Part shown: positions 1-11,080 of the stretch, piece after piece
How the letters are laid out: each line of letters starts with the position of its first letter
Numbering within the stretch: position 1 is the first letter of the stretch
From: Vitellaria paradoxa
Taxonomy: Eukaryota; Streptophyta; Magnoliopsida; Ericales; Sapotaceae
Direction of reading: 5' to 3'
DNA length: 64,000 bases
NCBI GenBank assembly: GCA_019916065.1
Contig: CM034233.1
Location: forward strand, 48,866,509 to 48,930,508
Notes under the pieces: model-generated
Seen by the model: the letters and a program-made list of their open reading frames with translations, nothing else
What the model was told of the DNA's origin: nothing
Databases searched by the model: none
Program-made: the position numbers and the translations under genes

Positions 1-546
1 CACGATTCATAATATTAAATCTCCAAGTTATCGAGGTTTTGACCATTAATAAGATCTCACTCCGTGATAACTCAAATAGACTTAATCTATGAATGTGAGT
101 CCATTACAAACTCAGGATTAAGGTTTATTAAGTTTATTAAAGCTTATGTAAATTATGATTAAAGACATTTATTAACCAAATCATAATTTACAACAGTCCA
201 TTCAATATGTATATCTCATATACATACTAACTTTCCTACTCAAAGTCACCACTTTAGTGATCAAGATAAATCACCCAATTAAGAAGTAGAAAAATTACAG
301 CTTTAACATAATGAAATGCCCGTTTCATTAATAGTTGTGAATTTACTTTTATTTATAAAACTTGTGATTTAAATCTTTCTGTATTGGCATCTTATGGCCA
401 ATACTTAAATCACATACTTTATAAATAAGGGGCAATATTGTATGCTTAAATAAATAAATGTTTTATTTTAACCAGAAAAATAAATTAAATGAAAAGTCAT
501 TACAAAAACATGCTTTCAAGGGCACCAAAGGAAAATAAATCTAACA
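1..546 (-). mobile_element. Ty1/copia-type LTR fragment (5' LTR, continues beyond window)
   Basis: Read on the minus strand, the segment begins with TGTTAG at position 546 and runs leftward out of the window. The layout resembles a plant copia LTR: a TG start, an AT-rich body and no reading frame. To its right (547 onward) there is no purine-rich tract of the kind that precedes a 3' LTR, so I read it as the 5' LTR of a minus-strand element whose body lies left of the window. The family call rests on general resemblance only. The left end and the TSD partner are out of view. Confidence 0.45.
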
Positions 547-583
547 GTTGCAGCTACGGTGGCTGAGTTCTCTTCCTTGTTGT

Positions 584-680
584 GCTGTCTTCTTTGTTGT
601 GCTACATTTCTTCCTTGTCGGCAATATTGTGCTACATTTCTTCCTTGTCGGCAATGTTGTGCTTTCTTCCTTGTTGCGTC
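584..680. repeat. 30-bp tandem repeat, two near-perfect units
   Basis: Positions 601-630 and 631-660 are the same 30-bp unit with a single A/G difference. Degenerate partial units lie on both sides (584-600 and 661-680). The repeat is TTGTG/TTCTTCC-rich. Short open frames across it, on both strands, arise from the repeat and look non-coding. Confidence 0.8.
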
Positions 681-1199
681 CTCTACCTTGCTTGACCAGC
701 CAAAATTCACTGTGTAAATATATATGTAAAATCTACACATCTTGAGGCAAAAGGACGATATCTTTCTATTGTTTGTGTAGTATATAAATATGTAAATATA
801 TGCACGCGGTTCACACACGCACACGGACACACATATATATAGTCAGGGTTTTGATTGCATGTATATTTGTGATTATGTATATGGAAAATAGTTGAATTAC
901 TTAAAGAAATCCTATAACCTAGAAGGTTTATATATATGTATATAAGGCATTAGGTGGAAGGGAGATAACTCGGAACTTTTATATAGTTAAATGTGTGTGC
1001 ATGCATATATATAGTATTCGGTTCAAAGAAGTAACCCACAACAATCTTCTATAGTTAATTTTATATATGTATATGATTGCATGCCTATGAGATTTGCTAG
1101 TGTTCGATTTAATTGAAATGTATAAAGTGACTGAAAGTCATAATCCATGAAGTCTTTAGTTGATGCTAATTAAAAATTAAGGCTATTGCTTTAATTAAC
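681..1199. other. AT-rich non-coding stretch with TATATA/ACACAC runs
   Basis: No gene is visible. The stretch has several TATATATG and ACACAC microsatellite-like runs (about 775-840, 930-945, 1000-1012 and 1060-1075). It may contain the 5' part of the LTR that ends at 2415, but I could not align it to the related solo LTR at 48654-50502. Confidence 0.4.
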
Positions 1200-2415
1200 T
1201 AATTAATGGTGTAGTCAATTCTTAAATAATTTATTTATTTTTTTACTGTTATCACTGTATTTCACAATAATAAAAAATGGTGATGCTTTAGTGATAGTTT
1301 ATTGCAATTATAGAGGCTTTTATAAATTATTAATTGAGTGATGAGAATTTATAGAAATAACAGAAAACTCCTCTAATTCAAGTATTTGTTCTGTTGCTAT
1401 AAGAATGTAACTTCAATGAATTTAAAAGAAGATGATACAAATTTTAATTTTATAAGTGGTTCATAGATGAGATTGATTTTATGTTTTGTTTGGGTTAAGG
1501 GTACTGAAAATATCGGGTATATGTACCTAAGGGTTTAAAGTCCCAAAACCCGTAAAGGATGATGATCAAGTCCAATAAACTAGTAACTTACGAAGTGAGT
1601 AGATGCATAAGGGTGGCATATAATATTGCTAAGGTTTTGACCTAGGAAGTAAACACTGAGGGATGATATAATTAATATTCCTAAGGCTTCAGCCTAGTGA
1701 GTAAACATTAAAAGATGATGTATATTGGTTGGATCCTATATCTATTGGCAACCAAGCAGCAGTACCTGAAATCAATTTGTTTTATTTTGATGTGTTATGT
1801 AGTGTTTATGTGCGGTTAAGTTGTAAAAGAAGATAAATAAATAAACAAATAAATAAATTTAATTTCTTACTTACAGTTGTTGTATGAGATTGTTATTTAT
1901 GCTAAGATGTTTCACTTAGTAGCATGCTAGGACATATTATTGTACTTAAATTATTGTTAGGTTCAGAGCACACGTGGTATTTGTGCTTATTACCTCATAG
2001 CTTGTAATGAAGGTAAAAATTTTGAGTCACGTGCTAGACCTCTTGAATGTGGAAATTAAGACTTTATTACTACTACTACTACTATTTTTACATTTAAATT
2101 TTATAAATTATTTATGTGGAACGTAATAAGCCTCTGTTCATGAGGTAGATATTAATTATCTTTTTTATAAAATATTTAGGAGACTATTTGGGCCTAGTTT
2201 TGGAGGCTTGTATTTTTATTTTGGAGCTTTGTTGTCTGGGTGGTTTTGACTAAGACATTTATTTAAATTTAAAATGAAAATTTATTTTTTTTATTTATAT
2301 TCATTGCTCTATAGCTTGTGTGCATAACTCTGATGTGGGATAGGAAAAGTGACTAAATGGTTTAATATGCATTCCTTTACTCACGTACTCAGGTCGTGGA
2401 TTTTGGGACGTGACA
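1200..2415 (+). mobile_element. 5' LTR (3' portion) of chromovirus copy 1
   Basis: The block around 1501-2415 aligns by eye with 49628-50502 in the solo LTR. They share the phrase around the start (ATATCGGGTATATGTACC), the middle and the closing GTGACA. The LTR ends at 2415 and is followed at once by a primer-binding-site-like sequence and gag. The solo relative is 1849 bp, which would put the true start near 570, but similarity fades upstream of about 1200. The 5' boundary is therefore unresolved. Confidence 0.7.
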
Positions 2416-2417
2416 AA

Positions 2418-2431
2418 TTAGTATTAGAGTC
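2418..2431 (+). promoter_or_regulatory. Primer-binding site, chromovirus copy 1 (degenerate)
   Basis: TTAGTATTAGAGTC lies two bases after the LTR end. It is a decayed form of TGGTATCAGAGC, the site complementary to initiator-methionine tRNA used by many plant gypsy and copia elements. The position just inside the LTR supports the call. Confidence 0.65.
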
Positions 2432-2592
2432 TAGGTTTAGAATACCTAAGGATAGTGGATCTTTTGCTTTTTAGGTGTTTTGTGATTATATGACAATGTG
2501 TTATCTCGTGATATGTGATTTTGATTTTTGTTGGACTTAAATTGTTAAGGTATTAATTTTAGTATATTCTCTTATGATTTTTCTTTTAGAGT

Positions 2593-3720
2593 ATGCCATT
2601 GCATGTTACTCTAGGTACTAGAGGTAGAGGTAGATGCCATGGTTTAAGTGGAAGCCAAGGGATTCAAGCTAGGCAGGGCAATGGAGTTCTAGTTGGTGAC
2701 GTCCTTGTTGTTGCGGGAGTGTCAAAAGAACAGGGGTCTTATACTGAAGTGGGAGTAGAGGTTCCATTACCTCACGTGGTAAAGGTGCAATATGAGGCAC
2801 CAAGTGTGCCGTAGCCAGAAATGGTAGACCTACAGATGTGGATGCAATAAATGGCAGAAATATTTGTTAGGGGAATGTAGACAAGTCATCCTATTGCTCC
2901 ATATGAGAAATTTAGGAGGATAAAGCCTCCCACTTACTCTGGTGTAGTAGACATTAAAGAGATTGAGAAATTTTTGCACGAGAATGAAAATATATTTGAA
3001 GTAATGCAGCCAAATAAAGATAAGACCAGAGTCTTGCTTACTGCATTTCAACTGGAAGAAACTATAGTGGATTGGTGGAGTACTGTGAAGGAGTCTCATG
3101 GGTCATCCACGCTTACTTAAAATGCTTTCAAGAAGCGTTTCAGAGACTACTTCTTCCCACAGTCTCTTAAAAATGCCAAGTTTGACGAGTTTCTAAATTT
3201 AACTCAAGAGCTAATGTTTGCACTGAATAATGGACATAAGTTTACATCATTGGTCAAATATGTTAAGGAGTTCGTGTCTACTAAATGCACCAAATGTAGA
3301 CGGTTTAAGAAGGGACTAAGGCCTATAGTCAGGGATCAGACAGTGCCATTAGAGCTTAATGAATACGAGGTTTTGGTTGATCGAGCAATAGCAATGGAGA
3401 AAATTTTGGTAGATACCAAGGCATAAAATGAAGTTAGATAGGTAAAGCTCCACAACAGGACAGCAGACCAAAAAAACGATAGAGAGAAAATTTATATGGG
3501 GCACAAACTTAGCAATTTCAGTAGGGGAGTACAGTCCTAACTTAGTCAGCAGCAATAACAGTTCCTGCACAGAGTTTTATCATTTGTTATAACTATAGAC
3601 AACCTGGTCATCGCTAATATAATTATCCTTTCAAAAGGGGGTAGTTGAACTGAGATAAAGTTTTACTATACTTGTGACCAATCGGGCCATGTGTAGAGGT
3701 ATTGCTTACAGAGGTACGGG
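2593..3720 (+). pseudogene. Ty3/gypsy chromovirus Gag (copy 1), broken
   Basis: An ATG at 2593 opens a basic N-terminus rich in RGRGR. The Gag capsid core follows, with phrases of the type PPTYSG, EIEKFLHENENIFEV and AFQLEETIVDWW between about 2880 and 3120. The next block (3214-3426) holds EFVSTKCTKCRRFKKGLRP and ends near ALRL-type helices. A CCHC zinc knuckle is recognisable near 3660-3710, but its first Cys is Tyr and a stop codon lies within it. Several in-frame stops (near 2813, 2878 and 3118) break the frame. The role would be to form the virus-like particle and package element RNA in the cytoplasm. It parallels the copy-2 Gag at 40055. It is non-functional as read. Confidence 0.8.
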
Positions 3721-3949
3721 AATGGTAGTGTTATGAGACCTCCACAACCAGTTTAGTTGCTATAGAGTAATAGGCCAGCAAGGTCACAATCAGCGTAAAC
3801 TTAGTTTTAGAGATGTGCTCAGAGTAGGGCACAACAATATGAGATAGGTGTTACAAGAGGGGTTTAACAGCATCAAAGAGTTTAGGGTGGATCTCAGCAG
3901 GGTCAAAAAAAAGCTAGGCCACCAATAGCACCAACTGAGGGGCGAGTTT

Positions 3950-4330
3950 GTATTGTGGCATAGAATGATAGACAAGCAGAGCCTATAGTGACTAAAGGTA
4001 CCTTTCTTATCTATACCACTAGATCGAAGGTTCTTGTTGACATTGGAGCATCTCACTCATTTATTGTCGTACCATTTATGCCTATATTAGATTTATTCGT
4101 GGATGAGTTGATTCTACCATTACAAGTAGAAATGTTGATTAGGGGTTATTTTGTGTTGAACCGAGTCTGTAAAGATTGTGAGATCACTATCATGAATGAA
4201 GCTTCGAGTCATGAGCACTTGTCGACTTTTGATCTGATTATGCTAGATATGAGAAGCTTTGATGTGATTCTCGGCATGAACTAGTTGTCAGACTAGCAGG
4301 CAATAATAGATTGTTCTAAGGATCGGGTGA
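3950..4330 (+). pseudogene. Gypsy aspartic protease domain (copy 1)
   Basis: The frame at 3988-4284 carries the retropepsin active-site phrase VLVDIGASHSFI, where functional family members have a D-S/T-G-A motif. The domain's closing phrase is FDVILGMN, and the next codon, where tryptophan is usual, is a stop. A DSGA to DIGA change at the second residue probably removes activity. The domain would cleave the Gag-Pol polyprotein. It sits between Gag and the reverse-transcriptase remnant, the expected order. Confidence 0.8.
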
Positions 4331-4389
4331 CTCTATTTACTCTTGAGAGAGATCAGATATAATTTTCTAGTGATTATTGTAGTCCTCAA

Positions 4390-5060
4390 ATCTTGCCTTC
4401 TCTTGATGGGCAAGGACGAGTGGACTTATGTAGCTTATTTGCCTGTATGGTTTTGGAAGATGAGGATGGTGACAAAGTTGAGTTACGACGGGTACTCTGT
4501 GACTTTCTAGAGGCATTTTCGAATGATGTATCTAGATTATCACCTAAGTGGGAGGTTAAATTTGGGATTTATATGGTTCCTAGCATAGAACTTATTTCTA
4601 TAAACCTATAGCAGTTGGCACTGACAAAGTTGGTGGAATTAAAATCCCACATAGCGGAGTCGAGCTCTAAGGGATTTATCTATCGTAGCACTTTACCTTG
4701 GGGTGCGTTGGCACTTGCAGCCAAAAAGGATTGAACTCTCAAAATATGTATAGATTATCATAGGCTAAACTGGGTTAGAATCGGTATCTCGTACCGAGAA
4801 TTGATGATCTGGAGTTGGTAATAGTTATCTATGCTTTAAAAGTTGGAGGCACTATTTGTATGGTGAGAAATTTAAAGTGTTCTTCGATCACAAGATCCTA
4901 AATATCTCTTCACTTGGAAAGATTTGAATTTGAGGCAGAGAAGATGTATGAAGTACGTAGAGGATTACGATTTTTAGCTCCAGCATCACCCTGGTAAAAC
5001 AAATGTGGTTGCTGATGCACTTTGCCGAAAGACTCATGGTACTTTAGTAGGTCTTGCCAT
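4390..5060 (+). pseudogene. Deleted reverse transcriptase / RNase H remnant (copy 1)
   Basis: The start of the reverse transcriptase is visible: EVFSNDVSRLSPKWEV-type sequence at 4500-4570, PWGALALAAKKD near 4695-4730 and CIDYHRLN near 4748-4770. The frame then reads PRID-DLELVIVIYALK near 4792-4840. That joins the beginning of the fingers/palm domain directly to the RNase H region and skips the catalytic YIDD block. Compared with copy 2, about 785 bp are missing. RNase H continues raggedly to HHPGKTNVVADAL near 4985-5020. No RT activity is possible. Confidence 0.75.
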
Positions 5061-5139
5061 GCGAGAATGGGAAACGATGAGGAGCCTTGTTGAGTTTGTT
5101 TTGGAGTTTTAAGAAGAAGAGGGTCATATTGTTCTATGT

Positions 5140-5744
5140 GCCTTAGCTACTTAGCCAATTCTGTTACGTCATATGATTGAGGCTCTAGGATTTGATGTTG
5201 AATATGAGGCTATTTAGGCTAAATTATTGAGTTCTAATGAGATGCTAGGATGGGTGATTGGTGATGATAATGGGTTTGAGATATCTAGGGAGACTTTTTG
5301 TGCCTATTTCTACTCGAGATATAATTCTAAGGAAGTTCCATTACTCTAAATTTGCAGTATATCCTAGAGGTACGAAGATGTACCACAACCTGCACCGTCA
5401 ATTCATTTGGGCAAGCATGAAGAAGAATGTGGCAATGTTTGTGAGTAGGTGCCTTACTTGTCAGCAAGTTAAGGTCAAGCATCAGAGACCAGCTTGCCTT
5501 TTGTAGCCTTTGCCATTGTCAGAATGGAAATAGGAGAACATTACAATAGACTTTGTTTCTAGTTTGCCAAGATCTCTGAAAGGCCATGATATTATTTGGG
5601 TGATAGTGGATAGGTTAACAGAGTTGGCTCACTTCTTACCTATTCAGTTGATTGACTCTATAGATTTCTTAGCTAAACTATATGCTATGGAAATTATAAG
5701 GTTTCACGGAGCTCCTGTATCCATTATCTCAGATAGGGGTGAGT
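5140..5744 (+). pseudogene. Integrase, truncated (copy 1)
   Basis: The HHCC zinc-binding domain is visible at 5258-5506: a histidine pair in the HYSKFAVYPRGTKMYHNLHRQF segment and a cysteine pair in CLTCQQ. The catalytic core begins with ITIDFVSSLPRS (first Asp) near 5545-5580 and runs through VDRLTELAHFLPI to IISDRG near 5730-5744 (second Asp). It stops abruptly there, at the junction with an inverted LTR. The catalytic Glu, the C-terminal domain, the chromodomain and the 3' LTR are all missing. The function would have been insertion of element cDNA. Confidence 0.8.
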
Positions 5745-8442
5745 GAATAAGTCACACATACTATGCACATATCATATTCTAATTGTCTACTACCCTAATC
5801 AGAGCCATTCACTACCCTGGAGCATACATCCATATTAATAAAATAAAATGAAAAAATGCTCAGCTTTGGTCAACCAGGCATTATTGCTCCGACCAAAACT
5901 TAAACAAATAAAGAAATATAGGCCTTATGGCCTTTACAACCCAATCAAATAATCTCTATACTTAAACAAATATTATATTCCCGAATAACTAAATTAAACT
6001 TAAACAATTAGATGCAAGTGTCTGTCACGGCTTATGTAGCTTCTAGCCCGACCAAAAGCAAATCTAAAACTCAATCTCAGAACTTACAACACAGTCTATA
6101 GGGACATAAGCACTAATCATCTTACGTCCATAAAGCATCATAAAAGCATATATAATATGTAAAGCAAAAGCATCTAGTATAATTATCACTATTAAATCAA
6201 CATCTTCAACTTAATCATAATAAATCATCGATAACAAGTCTCAACATAACTAAATAGGTGGATAAAATCTCACCACAACATCATATTATAACATTTAAAA
6301 TCAAGTATCAACTCTCAACATTTAATCCAATTTTTATCTTTCTTAGCATCATCGTCATTATTTCTTATCCCATTTTTATTTCCATTTAAATCCACAGGCT
6401 GGGTACAATCAATGTCATTGTTTAAGGCCACGGTTAGCCATAATATACGTCATCGCTAAAGGTCATGATTAGCCATAATATATGCCATCGTTAAGGGCCA
6501 AGATTAGCTGTCATATACGTTGTCATTAAGGGTCACGATTTGCTATAATACACGTCATATTGTAGGCTACTAATCAACTGATATGAATACCGATCTTTGC
6601 ATAGGTTTAGGCCTTTTAACGCCAAGGTAATCTTTGTACTCTTCCTATTTTTCTGTACCCTCCATCCTTGTGTCACAACATCAATCACATTTCATTATCT
6701 CTTTCCATTATCTTCTTCAATCATTTTATCGATAACAAATCATCATAATTCCACAGTCAATATATATCATTTCATTATATTCTAAATCAATCTATCATAT
6801 CATTTTCATCATAAACAAGTTATTCTTATCTTGATCAAACAATCAATATTGTTTAATATAACCAACTAATCATATTCCAGTAATCATAATCAATCAAAAA
6901 TAATGCAATCATTCATAAAATAATGAATACTAAATCAAATATCTCTTCAATAATTCAATATCTTTCATCTTATCTTTTAAACTTCTTCCTTCCAAACATT
7001 TTCACCACTAATATCTCATTTGATCATTTTATTGTAAACACCGATTATAATCCATTTATTATAACCAATTGACACTAATTTCTCTTCGTTCATATTATCT
7101 AATCATCATGTCATACATGTATCATTTACATTTCCATCAATCTCTTTTCATTCCCATTAATCTTAGCATAATCTTTTTTTTTATCTTCTCATTCAATCAA
7201 GAAGTATCTTATATCATCGTAACACCCAATTCAATAATCTCAACCCATTCCATTATCACATTAACATATTCTAAATTTACTTTAACATTTTATCATCATA
7301 ATAACGGAATCTCAATTCATCAAACATCACATATTACTTATTAGAAATTTTAAAACATCTTATATTGAACATATATCAAGTGTAAGTTGGAAACCAGAAA
7401 AAGCATAATTGTTGATTCTAGAGTTCCTAGGGGCTCGGGCACTTGCACAGAGGGTCGGGGTGCCCCTCTACATGCTAGGGCATCTCTCTATGCCCATGTG
7501 GTTTCCCTTGTTTTGGTCTGAACACTAGTTTATGCACCTAAGCTTCAAACTTCGCCAAATCAAATTTCTAATTCAAAACTTCATTTCTGTATGTTGTCTA
7601 AGACCTATAAAACCCTAATGAATCTATCAAAACAAGTTTTTTAGTTAACTCAATCTTTCAAAATCAAAACCATAGTTCCAACCTATACATACACATATAT
7701 ACATATACCACTCCACTTGAATCATTCATTCAAGTTTCCAAAATCCTAAATAACATCATAAGAACATTTCTAGTTTATTACATATTATATATGCTATTAG
7801 GAAGCTAGAAATCCCTACCTCAAGCTTTGAATAAAGTGGAACACAAAGGTAGTGAACTCTTGATTTTAAGCTTCCAACTTCGAGTAGGTCGTTAATGCAA
7901 ACCTTTGATCCTAACAACAAACTGATCACATAGATGTGTTCAATAAGTGCTCAATTTTGTTTCTACAAAACTAATTTGAGTTTGGTTAAGGTTTGGACCA
8001 CTTACCAGCCCTTGGCTTCCTTCAGTTCCTCTCCCTCCCAGTTCTCCTTTTCCAATAACCAAACTTTCTATCTCTTCTCTACCATATACATATATACACA
8101 AGTCTTGGCTTAGTACCCAAGCTTGCTATAGGTCCTTAAGCTCCTCCCCCTATCTCTTATTCTGACCAAAACTAATTTTGAGGTGACCCTCGACTGAAAA
8201 GTAATTGAACAACTCAATCAGTTAAAAATCACATAGGCTGGGTGCCTGTGTATAGGGTTTGGGCCCCCAACAGCACCGTTTCATGCCAAAATGGCTAATT
8301 CTAGGTTTTTCAGTCCATTGGCCCCAAATCTTTGATTAATTACATATTTAATGACCTTCATTGATCAAATTAACAAATTAACATATCTAAAACTTGTTAA
8401 AAATCATAAAATTATATTAATGTGGAAACCTTGGATATTGTA
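5743..8442 (-). mobile_element. Inverted, diverged relative of the LTR at 31036-33822
   Basis: The minus strand of the left part resembles the right end of the solo LTR at 31036-33822. The shared stretches are GGGGTGAGTGA followed by CACACATA and TATGCAC-type sequence at 5742-5770, and TAGGCCTTATGGCC followed by TTACAACCCAATC near 5920-5950. The outer 27 or so bases of the LTR, including its terminal TGTCATG, are missing at the junction with copy 1. The right limit (near 8442) is inferred from the length of the relative and a faint match to its first bases. Decayed G/C-rich phrases near 7425-7500 and 8225-8275 correspond to its GGGCGCCC boxes. Confidence 0.5.
6422..6561. repeat. 35-bp tandem repeat, four units
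   Basis: Four units begin near 6422, 6457, 6492 and 6527. Each is built on TAAGGNCACGATTAGCCATAAT-like sequence followed by TACGTCAT, and they differ at about one base in five. The repeat lies inside the inverted LTR relative. Confidence 0.8.
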
Positions 8443-9474
8443 GTCAAAATATCCTCAAATCACACAAGAATGTTAAGGGTACGTTTCTTGAAGTAATGGC
8501 ATAGCTATGTCTGGTCAAGTCAAACTTTAGGAGGTCCCCTTAGGGCCTTGATAAGAAAATTCGTGAATATTTTATAAATTCACAAAAACATCTAGGAGTC
8601 ATTCCAACAACATTTTTGGATTTCTCATACTAAAAAATGATAGGAGGAGCCATCCTGGTGGTGCCTCCGAGAGTCAAGCATAAAACTTGGCTAACCCTTC
8701 TATTTCAGAGCAGTAGTTTTGAAATAGACCTAACTAGATCTTAGAGAATTGAAATTAAACCAAAATTTGACCTAATTAGTTTAATTCCCAACAAAAAGTG
8801 CCTCGGATTCATCAAAACTCTTGAATACTGTCCAGAACTTCTTAAAACGATTGAACCTCTCAAGGCAGAACCCAGACCTAGCTGAACATGGCCTGAGCCA
8901 ACGACTATAGGCCAAATGGTCATTTTTCCCATACTTATCTGCCAAATCAGTTTGCTACACCCCTTTGGAAAACTTTTTACCTATTAAGCAGAAACGTCTG
9001 CCTACATTACCGGGCAAAAAATCTTTACTTGCGAAGTCAGGCAGGCTTTTCTGCATGTGAAGCCAGGCAAAATTCTCTGCAATGCGAATCTGTGCAAGAT
9101 TTTTCTCATAAGCTCGGGTAGACAAAGTTGCCTAAACGACTCTGGTAGAAGCTTTGTTTGGGGTCAAGAAAAACCTATAAATAATACTTCCCCTCTTGAT
9201 TTTTTTAATTCAACACTCGATACTCAGAGCACTCAAATCTAGACTCTCTTTCTAAAAAATGCTTGTGTCGGCAAAAATTCTTTCTCCAGAAATTTTTTAT
9301 TTTATTTTTCAATTCAATTTATTTACATGATTAGGATACAAAATTTCTAATTATGTAAATAAAAATATTTTGTTAATGAAAGGTACCTAGATTATAATTC
9401 AAGTCCGGGTCAAGCCGGATGTATGATATTGACTAGATTTACCCGAAATAATTTTGTAAAATTTCAGACATCGT
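8443..9474. other. Unclassified AT-rich repeat debris
   Basis: No gene is visible. Open frames are short and lack known motifs. A few motif-like phrases recur, such as GGCAAAATTCTCTGC, GGCAGGCTTTTCTGC and similar around 8990-9080, which suggests a degraded short repeat. It is probably part of an old retroelement LTR or UTR, but I could not find termini. Confidence 0.4.
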
Positions 9475-9930
9475 TTGTATGACATGTCCACATTATTCTA
9501 CCATGCCATACCATGCTATAAAAGCATGTCAGCCATTTCATGTCATGCCACAACATCACATTATCATGCCAAACCTTGCTAGGCTATGCCAAACATCATA
9601 TTTACCATACCATATCATCCCTACCATGTTTTGCCATGTTCACATGCTACTATAACATGTCATATCATAATATCATGATGTATTATGATGCCATACCATG
9701 TCATATCATGCCATTACCATGCTACACCAAGTTACTATGCCATATCATCATGCTATGCTAACATGCCTTATCATTATCACATATTATGACATAACATGTT
9801 AGGACATCATTTACTATGCTATCACATGCTATGACATGCCATGCACTATATTTTGATATACTGACACATGCCTTAAAATGCTAGAACACATCCAGACATG
9901 TAAACACACATCCACCATGGTTGACATAGT
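9475..9930. repeat. CATG-rich low-complexity repeat field
   Basis: The words CATGCCA, CATGTCA, CATGCTA and ATATCATG recur dozens of times with irregular spacing, giving a cryptically repetitive 450-bp field. No stable unit length is evident by eye. Open frames across it are compositional. Confidence 0.7.
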
Positions 9931-10239
9931 CTTATAAATCAAACGCTTATCAATCCAGAGCATTCGCCTGAGCTAGCGAAGCTCCAAAGACTCGTAATGA
10001 CCTAGGATTGGCTAAGCTAATAATTCCTAAGCCATGACTTTGTTTAGACATATTTGACATACATACTAAAACTATCATCCATAATAGAATATAAATTGTC
10101 ATCACATCCAATATGCCGATGACATATCAAATGAATCACATTAATTAGGCTCCTAGGCCATTATCACCCGGAACTGAGCTCTCGATTAAAGTTGAGTTTC
10201 TTTCCCAAATGATAAATGATCACTCACATGTGCCAGGTG

Positions 10240-10490
10240 CATCCTTGGGGTAAGGCTTCTTTTCACAGCTAAGCGCAAGCCGCTAACTATCTCTTATCAT
10301 CTTAAGCAAGGCTCTATTCTTCAATTACATGCAAGGTGCTAATTGTCTCTTATCATCTGGAGCAAGGCTCCTTTCCCCACTTATGTGCATGTCATTAATT
10401 GTTCTTTTACTCTGGTGCAAGGCTCCTTTTTCAAGTCAAGCACAAAGTGTTAATTGCCTTTTATCATCTAAAATGAAGCTTTCTTCCTAA
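10240..10490. repeat. About 55-bp tandem repeat, four to five units
   Basis: Units begin near 10250, 10305, 10361, 10416 and 10471. Each carries AGCAAGGCTCCTTT-like sequence, then a GTGCTAATTG core and CTCTTATCATCT. The spacing is regular at 55-56 bp. Confidence 0.75.
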
Positions 10491-10700
10491 GTTATGCTAT
10501 AACCAACAATGTCCACATCTCAAGCGCACAACACTTTCTAAGAGCTGACAATCTAAAATCATGTTACAAGTGAGTATTGTTTTCCAAATCATCATGTAAC
10601 CATGCATTCCAATCAACAAATTCTTATAATGACATGCATATATGTGACCCAAAAGTTTTGACTTCAAATTTTCACTTGTAATTTTACTCCCTAAAGATAT

Positions 10701-10705
10701 GAAAT
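10701..10705. repeat. Left target-site duplication of the LARD-like element (GAAAT)
   Basis: GAAAT directly precedes the TGTGTGGCC start of the 5' LTR and recurs at 34279-34283 just after the 3' LTR. This 5-bp duplication defines the element's ends over 23.6 kb of later nesting. Confidence 0.85.
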
Positions 10706-11080
10706 TGTGTGGCCAAAAAATATCCTCCCCTACTATATTAGTGCTTTCCCGATTATAAATTACATCCTATGAGCAGAGGGTATATTTTAGTTAAATTGAA
10801 ACTAAAATAGTTTGATAGTTACATCATATAATTATTTCATTTACTACACTCAAGTGTATTAGGGAATAAGATCTATAGAACATATATGAAAGTCACTTCC
10901 TCACATTTCCCAAGGCTTACATCATCTAGTATTAAATGCTATCACCTACCACCACTGTATAGTCAAATCAACATAAAGCATGTCAGATTCTCATTCTATA
11001 AATAGTAGAAATGTAGTTAAGGTAAGGGGTCTTTCCTTCTTCTCTCATTCTCTCTCTCTCTCTCATATATATATACACAC
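10706..11080 (+). mobile_element. 5' LTR of the LARD-like element, left piece
   Basis: It matches 30980-31035 plus 33828-34102 of the 3' LTR, with many point differences. It ends in a CT microsatellite and ATATATACACAC, where the Athila-like element is inserted. It resumes at 24741 after that element. Confidence 0.85.
10997..11004 (+). promoter_or_regulatory. TATA box in the LARD-like 5' LTR
   Basis: TATAAATA is conserved at the equivalent position of the 3' LTR (34031-34038). It lies about 290 bp into the LTR, as expected for the U3 promoter that starts the element's RNA. Confidence 0.55.

Noticed and set aside
548..830. Open frames on both strands over 516-830
   Set aside because: They are created by the 30-bp repeat and TATATA/ACACAC tracts. 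There is no protein motif.
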